NCBI RefSeq assembly: GCF_001152565.1
Contig: NZ_CQAZ01000001.1
Location: 10,851 to 74,850, forward strand
Source of the DNA: Yersinia pekkanenii
GTDB taxonomy: Bacteria; Pseudomonadota; Gammaproteobacteria; Enterobacterales; Enterobacteriaceae
Direction: 5' to 3'
Length of the DNA: 64,000 nt
Below the pieces are notes generated by a model. The model was given only the letters and a program-made list of their open reading frames with translations, had not been told where the DNA came from and did not search any database. Of the stretch, positions 49,924-59,100 are shown piece by piece. The translations under genes were made by a program, and so were the position numbers. Positions within the stretch are counted from its first letter, which is position 1, and every line of letters begins with the position of its first letter.

Positions 49924-50047
49924 TATACTCTAAATAATTCGAGTTGCAGGTACGCTGTTCGCAGCGGCCTCAACGAGGCGGGGCTCATGGATGGGCCGAG
50001 TAACGAATGCAGCTAACGCATATGCAGCTTGAAGTATGACGAGTATA
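49924..50047. repeat. ERIC-related element between hscB and hscA
   Basis: 124 bp bounded by TATACTC (49924-49930) and GAGTATA (50041-50047). On the minus strand the sequence begins TATACTCGTCATACTTCAAG and runs on as CTGCATATGCGTTAGCTGC, like the ERIC end, but the central part (GGCCCATCCATGAGCC hairpin) differs from the ERIC core. It ends 18 bases before hscA. Confidence 0.75.
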
Positions 50048-50065
50048 GATTGATGGAAGCTCAAC

Positions 50066-51916
50066 ATGGCCTTATTACAAATTAGTGAGCCTGGTTTAAC
50101 TGCCCCACCGCATCAACGTCGGCTGGCCGCAGGGATAGATTTAGGTACCACCAATTCATTGGTAGCCACAGTGCGCAGCGGTAAAGCGCAAACGCTGGCA
50201 GATGAGCAACAGCGGGATCTTTTGCCCTCAGTGGTTCATTATCAACAAGATAGTATTGATGTCGGTTGGAATGCGCGCAGTCTGGCCGCATTGGATCCGG
50301 TAAATACCGTCAGTTCAATCAAACGTATGATGGGCCGTTCTTTGGCGGATATCGTACAGCGTTATCCTAATCTGCCTTATCAATTCCAGCCCAGCGAAAA
50401 CGGCTTGCCGATGATCCAGACTGCCGCCGGGTGGGTCAATCCGGTTCAAGTGTCTGCGGATATCCTCAAAGTCTTGTCACAACGAGCGCAAGCCGCGCTG
50501 GAAGGGAGTCTGGACGGCGTGGTGATCACCGTTCCGGCTTATTTTGATGATGCTCAGCGTCAGGGTACCAAAGATGCCGCGCGTTTGGCGGGGTTGCATG
50601 TTTTACGTTTGCTTAATGAGCCGACCGCAGCCGCTATTGCCTATGGTCTGGATTCAGGTCAGGAAGGGGTGATCGCGGTTTATGACTTGGGGGGGGGCAC
50701 ATTCGATATTTCCATCCTTCGGCTAAGCCGTGGTGTGTTTGAGGTGCTGGCAACAGGCGGTGACTCTGCACTGGGGGGCGATGATTTTGACCATTTATTG
50801 GCTGATTGGCTGCGTGAGCAAGCGAGTATTGATTCCCGTGATGACCATGGTATTCAGCGGCAGTTACTTGATGCGGCAATCGCCGCCAAGATTGCCTTGA
50901 GTGATGCTGAGGTTGTTGATGTCACGGTTGCGGGCTGGCAGGGGCAAATCACGCGTACACAGTTTGAAGCTCTGATTACGTCGTTAATCAAACGGACATT
51001 AATGGCCTGCCGCCGCGCATTGAAAGATGCGGGAGTTACACCTGAAGACGTTCTGGAAGTGGTCATGGTCGGGGGATCGACCCGTGTGCCATTGGTGCGC
51101 GAGCAAGTAGGGCAATTCTTTGGCCATACGCCACTGACCTCGATTGATCCGGATAAGGTTGTCGCCATCGGTGCTGCGATCCAGGCTGATATTCTGGTGG
51201 GAAATAAGCCAGACAGTGACATGCTGCTGCTTGATGTTATCCCGCTCTCATTAGGGTTGGAAACCATGGGCGGGCTGGTGGAGAAAGTCATTCCGCGCAA
51301 TACCACCATTCCCGTGGCCCGTGCGCAAGAATTCACCACCTTTAAAGATGGGCAGAGCGCGATGACCATCCACGTGCTGCAAGGTGAGCGTGAACTGGTG
51401 CAGGATTGCCGTTCCTTAGCTCGTTTCACCTTACGTGGCCTACCGCCACTGCCTGCGGGCGGGGCACATATCCGTGTCACTTTCCAGGTGGATGCGGATG
51501 GTTTATTGAGTGTCACCGCGATGGAGAAATCCAGCGGCGTTGAGGCATCGATTCAGGTTAAGCCGTCTTATGGGCTGTCCGATGATGAAATTGCCCACAT
51601 GATTAAAGATTCGATGGCGAATGCGCAACGTGATGTCAGTGCGCGTAAGTTGGCGGAGCAACAGGTCGAGGCATCCCGTGTGCTGGAGAGTTTACAAGGC
51701 GCATTGGCACAAGACGCAGCATTACTCAGTGAGCAAGAAAGTACCGCTATTGCTCAAGCGATAGCGTTATTACAGCAGCAGATGCAGGGCACTGACCCAC
51801 ACGCAATCGAAGCTGCGATCAAAGCGTTAGATGCCCAAACGCAAGATTTTGCCGCGCGCCGGATGGATGCTTCCATTCGCCGTGCTTTGGCTGGCCATTC
51901 AGTGGATGAGGTTTAA
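50066..51916 (+). CDS. hscA: Hsp70-type Fe-S chaperone HscA
   Basis: 616 aa. The nucleotide-binding domain has [15 protein letters not shown] (near residue 20), [17 protein letters not shown], the phosphate-2 loop [16 protein letters not shown], and [15 protein letters not shown]. The substrate domain and lid follow. It binds the LPPVK motif of IscU and drives cluster transfer. GGAAG precedes the ATG just outside the ERIC-like element. fdx starts two bases after the stop codon. Confidence 0.99.
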   Translation: MALLQISEPGLTAPPHQRRLAAGIDLGTTNSLVATVRSGKAQTLADEQQRDLLPSVVHYQQDSIDVGWNARSLAALDPVNTVSSIKRMMGRSLADIVQRYPNLPYQFQPSENGLPMIQTAAGWVNPVQVSADILKVLSQRAQAALEGSLDGVVITVPAYFDDAQRQGTKDAARLAGLHVLRLLNEPTAAAIAYGLDSGQEGVIAVYDLGGGTFDISILRLSRGVFEVLATGGDSALGGDDFDHLLADWLREQASIDSRDDHGIQRQLLDAAIAAKIALSDAEVVDVTVAGWQGQITRTQFEALITSLIKRTLMACRRALKDAGVTPEDVLEVVMVGGSTRVPLVREQVGQFFGHTPLTSIDPDKVVAIGAAIQADILVGNKPDSDMLLLDVIPLSLGLETMGGLVEKVIPRNTTIPVARAQEFTTFKDGQSAMTIHVLQGERELVQDCRSLARFTLRGLPPLPAGGAHIRVTFQVDADGLLSVTAMEKSSGVEASIQVKPSYGLSDDEIAHMIKDSMANAQRDVSARKLAEQQVEASRVLESLQGALAQDAALLSEQESTAIAQAIALLQQQMQGTDPHAIEAAIKALDAQTQDFAARRMDASIRRALAGHSVDEV

Positions 51917-51918
51917 TC

Positions 51919-52254
51919 ATGCCTAAAATAGTATTTCTGCCCCATAAAGACCTTTGCCCGGATGGCGCAGTACTGGAAGCAATCCAAGGTGAGACTATAC
52001 TGGACGTTGCGTTGCGCAATGGTATCGACATCGAGCACGCCTGTGAGAAATCCTGTGCTTGTACCACTTGCCACTGTGTAGTGCGTGAAGGGTTTGACTC
52101 GCTGCCAGAAAGCAGTGAACTGGAAGATGACATGCTGGACAAAGCCTGGGGGCTAGAGCCAGAAAGCCGGCTAAGCTGCCAGGCCAAAGTAACCGACGAA
52201 GATTTAGTGGTCGAGTTCCCGCGTTATACCATTAATCATGCAAGAGAGCATTGA
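51919..52254 (+). CDS. fdx: [2Fe-2S] ferredoxin Fdx
   Basis: 111 aa, adrenodoxin type. Cluster ligands lie in [12 protein letters not shown] (about residues 42-53) plus a Cys near residue 87 in SRLSCQAKV. Known role: electron donor for cluster assembly on IscU. Spaced two bases from hscA and one base from iscX. Confidence 0.98.
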   Translation: MPKIVFLPHKDLCPDGAVLEAIQGETILDVALRNGIDIEHACEKSCACTTCHCVVREGFDSLPESSELEDDMLDKAWGLEPESRLSCQAKVTDEDLVVEFPRYTINHAREH

Positions 52255-52255
52255 T

Positions 52256-52456
52256 ATGAGCTTAACCTGGCAAGATACCCGCGAGATCGGCGAAGCGCTT
52301 TACGAGCAATTCCCGGATACGGATCCCAAGACGGTGCGTTTTACCGATATGCACCAATGGATTTGCGATTTAGAAGGGTTTGACGACTCCCCGCAGGGAT
52401 CGAATGAAAAAGTGCTGGAAGCTATCTTGCTGGTCTGGCTAGATGAATTTGAGTGA
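52256..52456 (+). CDS. iscX: IscX (YfhJ) Fe-S assembly regulator
   Basis: 66 aa from the ATG at 52256, the E. coli length; an upstream in-frame ATG at 52238 lies inside fdx. The conserved core is [19 protein letters not shown] with the acidic C-terminus LLVWLDEFE. An acidic frataxin-like modulator of IscS. Last gene of the isc operon, followed by a terminator. Confidence 0.98.
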   Translation: MSLTWQDTREIGEALYEQFPDTDPKTVRFTDMHQWICDLEGFDDSPQGSNEKVLEAILLVWLDEFE

Positions 52457-52464
52457 GTATAGTA

Positions 52465-52489
52465 GGGTCGCATAAGCGGCCCTTTTTTC
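52465..52489 (+). terminator. Terminator of the isc operon
   Basis: GGGTCGC, a four-base loop, GCGGCCC (one G-T pair) and six Ts. Confidence 0.85.
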
Positions 52490-52646
52490 TATTTGTTAAC
52501 TAATATCTGTTACCTTATAAAGAACAGTAGGTTGTAGAGTAAGACATTTTGTTTTTAGAAAAGAAGGTTTTGATCCGCCGCGGCTAACACAGTGTCGCGT
52601 ATAACCAGCTGAATAACAGCAAAAAATAATAATGAAGAGGTAGTAC

Positions 52647-53945
52647 ATGACAACCGAAATAATGCAAGTATCCCTATCTCAGGATCCGGCAGATGCCCGC
52701 TGGGGCGAGAAAGCCCTGTTAAGTTCCGATGGCGAGGGGATGACTATCCACCTAACGGGTAAAAGCGAATTAGGTGCAATTCAACGTGCTGCCCGCAAAA
52801 TAGACGGGCAAGGTATTAAGCAAGTAAAACTGGCCGGTGAGGGCTGGGGTCTGGAACAAAGCTGGGCGTTCTGGCAAGGGTTCCGTGGGCCAAAAGGCCA
52901 GCGCAGCGTGGCGTGGGCAGAACTGCCAGCGAACGAAAAAACCGAGCTGGAACACCGTATTAAAATTATCGATTGGGTGCGCGACACCATTAACGCACCG
53001 GCAGAAGACTTAGGCCCGGAGCAACTGGCTAAAAATGCCATTGACTTAATGTGTGCTGTATCCACCGATGCGGTTAGTTACCGTATTACTAAAGGTGACG
53101 ATCTACGCGAGCAAGGCTATGCTGGGATTTATACCGTCGGCCGTGGATCTGATCGGGCACCGGTGCTATTAGCGTTGGACTATAACCCAACCGGCAATCC
53201 GGATGCGCCAGTAATGGCTTGTCTGGTGGGCAAAGGGATCACTTTTGATTCAGGTGGCTATAGCCTGAAACAGAGTGCATTTATGGATTCAATGAAATCC
53301 GACATGGGCGGTGCAGCAACGGTGACCGGTGCCTTAGCGCTGGCGGCGGCCCGTGGGCTAAAAGAACGTGTGAAACTGTATCTGTGTTGCGCCGACAATA
53401 TGGTTAGCGGTAATGCCTTTAAGCTGGGTGATATTATCCGTTACCGCAATGGCAAAACGGTAGAAATTATGAATACCGATGCTGAAGGGCGCTTGGTACT
53501 GGCCGATGGTTTGATAGACGCTTCAGAGCAGAAGGCACCGTTGATTATCGATGCTGCCACCTTAACGGGTGCGGCGAAAACGGCGTTGGGTAATGATTAC
53601 CATGCTCTGTTCAGTTTTGATGATGAGCTGGCACAACAGTTGTTGAGCAGTGCGAAAAGCGAGCATGAGCCTTTCTGGCGTTTGCCGTTGGCTGAATTCC
53701 ACCGTAGCCAATTGCCATCCAACTTTGCCGAGTTGAATAATGTGGCGGGTGCCGCTTACAGCGCGGGTGCCAGCACTGCTGCTGCATTCTTGTCGCACTT
53801 TGTGAAAAATTATCAGCAAGGCTGGCTGCATATTGACTGCTCTGCCACCTACCGTAAAAGTGCGGTTGAGCAATGGTCGGCTGGTGCGACAGGTTTAGGT
53901 GTGCGCACTATTGCCAATTTGCTGATGGCGAAAGCTAAACAGTAA
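52647..53945 (+). CDS. pepB: Peptidase B, M17 leucyl aminopeptidase family
   Basis: 432 aa. The M17 signature [14 protein letters not shown] lies near residue 275, with metal-binding Lys/Asp in [15 protein letters not shown] and the following SDMGGAATV segment. It is a cytosolic manganese-dependent aminopeptidase with preference for acidic N-terminal residues in E. coli. It has the same position after iscX as in E. coli. GAAGAGG precedes the ATG. Confidence 0.98.
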   Translation: MTTEIMQVSLSQDPADARWGEKALLSSDGEGMTIHLTGKSELGAIQRAARKIDGQGIKQVKLAGEGWGLEQSWAFWQGFRGPKGQRSVAWAELPANEKTELEHRIKIIDWVRDTINAPAEDLGPEQLAKNAIDLMCAVSTDAVSYRITKGDDLREQGYAGIYTVGRGSDRAPVLLALDYNPTGNPDAPVMACLVGKGITFDSGGYSLKQSAFMDSMKSDMGGAATVTGALALAAARGLKERVKLYLCCADNMVSGNAFKLGDIIRYRNGKTVEIMNTDAEGRLVLADGLIDASEQKAPLIIDAATLTGAAKTALGNDYHALFSFDDELAQQLLSSAKSEHEPFWRLPLAEFHRSQLPSNFAELNNVAGAAYSAGASTAAAFLSHFVKNYQQGWLHIDCSATYRKSAVEQWSAGATGLGVRTIANLLMAKAKQ

Positions 53946-53964
53946 GTTTGATGAATGAAGGGGA

Positions 53965-54083
53965 GTGAGAACAGGCAGATCGTAAAGACGCCGTATTCTC
54001 GTTGAAGAAAAAAGCCTCCCTGGAGGCTCGAGCCGCGCCATCCCTGGCGCGGACGCTTTACTCTTCCGCCTGCCCTCGCTCTC
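53965..54083 (-). repeat. Palindromic miniature element, copy B
   Basis: Inverse-orientation relative of 40011-40114, sharing its arms and the CGCGCC..GGCGCG inner hairpin. The internal spacer differs and here contains GCCTCC/GGAGGC with an A-tract, forming a terminator-like hairpin. It fills the pepB-sseB spacer and ends 35 bases before sseB. Confidence 0.85.
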
Positions 54084-54118
54084 ATTGACCTTTGTAATAT
54101 ATTTCTCTGGAGTAGAGC

Positions 54119-54988
54119 ATGAGTTTGCCGCAGTCCCCCGATGATAACCACGATCATCATGACGATGACCAAAGTCTGGAGTCCTTGCTAAAGCTGGCGG
54201 CGACGGAGTCAATTCATCGCACTGCCTTTTTCCGCGCGTTGTTGGATGCCACTATTTTGGTGCTAGTGGAAGGTTCAGAACAGGGCGATAAGGAGGATGA
54301 AATGACCTTCACGACAGGCAATGGGGTGAATATTCTGCATTGGGAAAAGCAGGACGGCGAGTCTGTCATTCCTTTTTTCACCTCGGTAGAGGTGTTACAG
54401 CAGGCGCTGGATATGGCCGAAACTGACGCCATTGATCGAGAAAAACAACCTTTTGTCGCCATGCCGGTACGGGTGCTATTTGAAATGACCCAAGGTGAAC
54501 ATCTGTTTTTGAACCCGAAATCTGAGCACGGTAAAGAGTTCTGGCCGCAAGAAGTGGCGATGCTACTGGAAAACGGCGGGTTAACCCAATCGGCTGAGAT
54601 GATGGTGGATAAAGAGAGCCAAATCCTACTGGGCCAACCGGAAGAGTATCCGGCGGCAATGGTCGATGCACTGATCCAGTTGTTCAGTCAGCGTAAACCG
54701 GTGCGGCGAGCTTTCCTGGCGCTGATGCATGATAAGAGTGTTGATGAACAGCCTAACTTATTGGTTGGGCTGGAAGTGGATGGCACAGCAGATGAGATTG
54801 ACCAACTGATTCAAGAGGCCGGTAATGTGGCCAGTGACCTCGCACCAGATGAGGGTCCGGTGGATTTTTGCCTGGTCAGTGAGACGGAGCGCGGTGTAAG
54901 CCACTATCTGATGACCCATACTCAAGCGTTTTATCAGCGTAAGTGGGGCAGTTGGCTGAGAAATGCGATCCCGTCAACCAGCCATTAA
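54119..54988 (+). CDS. sseB: Enhanced serine sensitivity protein SseB
   Basis: 289 aa. An SseB N-terminal domain (LESLLKLAATESIHRTAFFRALLDATILV) is followed by the SseB C-terminal domain (from about residue 165; GQPEEYPAAMVDALIQLFS onward), as in E. coli SseB. An extra His/Asp-rich N-terminal stretch (DDNHDHHDDDQS) precedes the first domain. Molecular function is unknown; overexpression affects serine sensitivity in E. coli. Unrelated to the Salmonella T3SS translocon protein of the same name. GGAG precedes the ATG. Confidence 0.95.
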   Translation: MSLPQSPDDNHDHHDDDQSLESLLKLAATESIHRTAFFRALLDATILVLVEGSEQGDKEDEMTFTTGNGVNILHWEKQDGESVIPFFTSVEVLQQALDMAETDAIDREKQPFVAMPVRVLFEMTQGEHLFLNPKSEHGKEFWPQEVAMLLENGGLTQSAEMMVDKESQILLGQPEEYPAAMVDALIQLFSQRKPVRRAFLALMHDKSVDEQPNLLVGLEVDGTADEIDQLIQEAGNVASDLAPDEGPVDFCLVSETERGVSHYLMTHTQAFYQRKWGSWLRNAIPSTSH

Positions 54989-55030
54989 TTGGCGGCTGTA
55001 ACCTCAAGTCCAGTGATTTTGGGTATAGGA

Positions 55031-55057
55031 AAGGGAGCCGCAGTGGCTCCCTTTTTA
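55031..55057 (+). terminator. Terminator after sseB
   Basis: AAGGGAGCC, a five-base loop, GGCTCCCTT and a T-run. Confidence 0.88.
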
Positions 55058-55101
55058 TGACACATTATTCTCATTGCTACATGAAGAACTTATCCTGTGG
55101 T

Positions 55102-55740
55102 TTAGAAGGTATAAGCGACACCCATATTAATGGTCATCGGAGTGGCAATGTTTTTGCCTTTAGAGACTTTAGCTTCAGAGCCGATAGACAAATTAGACGT
55201 CAGGTTTACATTGATACCCAAACCTGCATTGGCACGGGTGCCTTTCAGGCCGTTATCCAGTATCTTGTTGTTAATCATTACCTTGTTACTTGCCATCAGA
55301 TCATGATCCACCGAGAAGATAGCGTAAGGCTTGATTTCTGTACCCTTATTCAACACCAAGCGATAACCGGTGTTCATACCGAGCGTCCCGGTTGTAGTAC
55401 GTGAACCTTGGTTCTGCGCTTCCATGCCGTTAGACAATTTGTATTGGCTTTTGCCTGCGTTAAAGGTGCTCAGAGCAACATAAGGGGAAACATATAACGC
55501 ATCAACATTGATATGTTTACCGGCTTTTACTGCCAGTCCCAGACCCGAGAAGTTAGCTGTACCGGTCGCATTGCTATTTTGCGATGTCACATTGAGGCTC
55601 TGCTTAAACTGGTTGGTTTTCAGCACGCTGTTAAGATAGTAACCACTGTTCGACAGATATTGCGCGTAAGCACCTACCAGCGATGAGATCAAAATAGATA
55701 ACGGTAATAAACGCGTATTTAACGTATTGCGATGATTCAT
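55102..55740 (-). CDS. Short autotransporter-type beta-barrel protein without passenger
   Basis: 212 aa. A signal peptide of about 26 residues (NTRLLPLSILISSLVGAYA) is followed directly by strands matching the C-terminal two thirds of an autotransporter translocator: GYYLNSVLKTNQFKQSL, GLGLAVKAGKHI, YVSPYVALSTF, GYRLVLNKGTEIKPYAIF, ANAGLGINVNLTSNLS and a C-terminal MGVAYTF ending in Phe. No passenger and no linker helix are present, and the barrel is shorter than the usual 250-300 residues. It could be an eight-stranded outer-membrane barrel or a decayed autotransporter; the frame is intact. Flanked by a strongly AT-rich region upstream. Confidence 0.75.
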   Translation of the reverse strand: MNHRNTLNTRLLPLSILISSLVGAYAQYLSNSGYYLNSVLKTNQFKQSLNVTSQNSNATGTANFSGLGLAVKAGKHINVDALYVSPYVALSTFNAGKSQYKLSNGMEAQNQGSRTTTGTLGMNTGYRLVLNKGTEIKPYAIFSVDHDLMASNKVMINNKILDNGLKGTRANAGLGINVNLTSNLSIGSEAKVSKGKNIATPMTINMGVAYTF

Positions 55741-56164
55741 TATTTTATAACTTCCTATTTATAGATGAACTTTAAAAAGTGAAATACTCAAGAGGACTAA
55801 TAACGACAAAATGTTGGCTGAAATATAAACGCATAAGAGGGCTGGTGCTATTTATTAAAATATCAAATTAGAGTTTTTATATTAAATTAATTTTAATTTT
55901 AATTTTTCATGGTTTTTTAGATTGTATTTTATTGTTTTAATTGATTTTAATATAATAATTTTATTTTTATTTTTTTTCGGTAATTTTAATTTAATTTTTT
56001 TTAAAAAAATATTAAATACAATTTTTGTTGAGTATTGTTTATCTCTAGGGATATAAAATCATGTAAATACGAGTTCTTTCTGTGGAGAATTCCCCCCATT
56101 ATCCTCTCGCTATATTCCCTTTCAGCCGAATGCTATAATCTTGCCATCAGCCAGGGAGCACTAT
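55741..56164. other. AT-rich intergenic region between the barrel gene and yfhM
   Basis: About 420 bases. The stretch 55850-56040 is almost only A and T, with T-runs and repeated TTTTAATTTTAA patterns, the sort of DNA bound by H-NS. No gene or clear terminator is seen. Promoters for both divergent genes must lie here. Confidence 0.7.
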
Positions 56165-59100
56165 ATGAATTACAACGGGTTACATCGGTTAATGTCAGGG
56201 ATCAACGGGTATCGGGCGGCCATATTGGTCGGTGCGGCATTGTTATTAGCAGCCTGTGATGACAGCAATAATAATGGCGTGACCGCATCGCCTGGCACTC
56301 AATCCAGTGCCGCAGTGGCAAAAGTAGCGGTGAGTAAACCAGCAGATGCTGCGGCTCTGGCAGAGCTGGCAAAACGGCATGCAGGTCAACCGTTTACCTT
56401 ACTGGATGCCTCTGAATTGCAACTTGATGGGGCCAGCGCCATGGTGCTGACCTTCTCGCAGCCGCTGGACTCAAATCAGGATTTTGCTTCGCAGGTGCAT
56501 CTGGTTGATACTGTCAGTGGCAACATTGACGGCGCCTGGGAACTGTCCGACAACCTGATGGAGCTGCGTTTACGCCACCTTAAACCTGAGCGTAAATTGC
56601 TACTGACCGTCGATAGCAGCCTAAAAGGGGTGACTGGCGCAGAGCTGGGTCAACAACAGCAACAGCAAATTACCACCCGCGACATCAAACCGAGCGTCGG
56701 CTTTGCCAGCAAAGGTTCTTTACTGCCGGGTGAACTGGCACAAGGTCTGCCAGTGATGGCGCTCAATGTTAATAATGTCGATGTTAATTTCTTCCGTATT
56801 AAGCAAAGCAGCCTGGCTAATTTCCTCGCAACATGGCAGTACCGCAGCGCGCTGTCTAACTGGGAATCAGATGAACTACTGAAAATGGCTGATTTAGTCT
56901 ATACCGGCCGTTTTGATCTTAACCCTGCGGCTAATACCCGTGAAAAGCTGTTACTGCCACTGGCGGATATCAAGCCGTTGCAAGAGTCCGGCGTCTATCT
57001 GGCGGTGATGCAACAAGCCGGTCATTACAGTTATACCCATGCTGCCACCTTATTTACGTTGAGTGATATTGGTGTTTCATTGCACAGCTATCATAACCGC
57101 ATGGATGTATTTACTCAGGCGTTAGCCGGTGGCGCAGCCTTGAAAGGCGTGTCGTTGCAACTGCTGGACGGTAAAGGCCAAGTGCTGATTCAGGCCGAAA
57201 CTGATGAGCAGGGTCATGCGCAGTTGGAGAACAATGCCAACGCCAAGCTACTGTTGGCCTCGCAAAACGGGCAGACCAGCCTGATTGATCTCAGCGCACC
57301 AGCACTGGATCTGGCGGAGTTTGATATTGCCGGGCCGGAGGGTTTCCAGAAGCAGTTCTTTGTCTTTGGTCCGCGTGATCTATATCGCCCTGGTGAAACC
57401 TTAATCGTTAATGGTTTACTGCGTGATGCGAATGGTAAACCCCTGTCCACGCAGCCGGTTAAAGTGGATATCCTCAAACCCGATAATAAAATAGTGCGCA
57501 GCTTTGTCTGGCAACCGCAAGAGGGGTTGTATCAATATCAATATGCTATCCCGCAAGGTGGCCCAACGGGCGAATGGTCACTGCGCTTCAATCTGGGCGA
57601 CAACCCGCCGCGTTTCTATAAATTTAAAGTGGAGGATTTTCTGCCAGAACGCCTGGCATTAGATATTGCCACCGGTAAAGAACCCATCGCTACCGACAGC
57701 GAAGCCAGCTTTGCCATCACCGGCCGTTATCTCTACGGCGCACCTGCGTCCGGTAATCGTCTGCAAGGCCAGTTATTCTTGCGCCCATTGCGGGAAGCGG
57801 TGGCAACGTTGCCCGGTTTTGAGTTTGGTTCTGTGACGGAAGAAAACCTCTCTCGCACTTTAGATGAATTTGATACCACGCTTGATAGCGACGGGCAGAC
57901 TGACGTAACGGTGGATAACAGTTGGCAAAATGCGCAATCGCCGCTGAAACTGATCTTACAGGCCAGTTTGTTGGAATCTGGTGGGCGGCCAGTCACTCGC
58001 CGTGCGGAACAGGCGTTGTGGCCTGCCGATGCGTTGGTCGGTATCCGCCCACTGTTTAATAAACAGCAAGTTTATGATTACCGCAGTGACAGTTATAAAT
58101 CGCAGGCGATGGTCAGCCAGGACACCCAGGCCGATTTCGAAATTGTCTATGCTAATGCCGACGGTGACAAGCTGGCGGCCGATGGCTTAAAAGTAAAATT
58201 GATACGTGAACGCCGTGATTACTACTGGCAGTGGTCAGAAAGTGATGGCTGGCAGTCGCTGTTTGATAAAAAAGACTTAACGCTGGCAGAACAAAGGGTA
58301 AGTATTGCCGCTAACGGCAGCGCTAAAGTCAGTTTCCCGGTGGAGTGGGGCGCATACCGTATTGAGGTGAGCAATCCAGATAACTCACGGGTTAGTAGCT
58401 CTCGCTTCTGGGCCGGTTATAGCTGGCAGGATAACACCGCAGGCAGCGGTGCAGTACGTCCGGATCAGGTCAAACTGACACTGGATAAACCGGCTTATCG
58501 CCCCGGCGACCAAGTGAAATTACATATTGAAGCGCCTGTGGCCGGTAATGGTTACCTGTTGGTGGAATCCAGTGACGGCCCACTGTGGTGGCAAGAAGTG
58601 ACCATTCCAGCCGGCGGCACCGAGGTTGACGTGCCTATTAACCATGACTGGGATCGCCACGACCTGTATCTCAGCGCCACGGTGATCCGCCCTGGTGATA
58701 AGGCGCAGCAGGCAACGCCAAAACGGGCGATTGGTTTGTTGCATCTGCCGCTGGTGGATGAAACCCGCAAACTGGCGCTGCAACTGGATGCGCCCGCCCG
58801 TATTCGCCCGAATCAAACCTTAACGGTAAAAGTGAAAGCCAGCCGCACCGGCGCACCATTACCTGAAAAAGTACAAGTGCTGCTGTCGGCAGTCGATAGC
58901 GGGATTTTAAACATTACCGATTACGCCACACCAGACCCATACGACGCCTTCTTTGGCCGTAAGCGCTACAGCGCCGATCGATATGATGTTTACGGGCAAC
59001 TGATTGAAGGACAAGGGCGTTTAGCCAGTTTACGTTTTGGTGGCGATGGTGATGAAGAGGATGCGTTATCCCGTGGCGGTAAGAAACCTATCACCGAAGT

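Noticed and set aside
54119-54988. SseB as a type III secretion translocon component
   Set aside because: The domains are those of E. coli enhanced serine sensitivity SseB next to pepB; no secretion genes are nearby.
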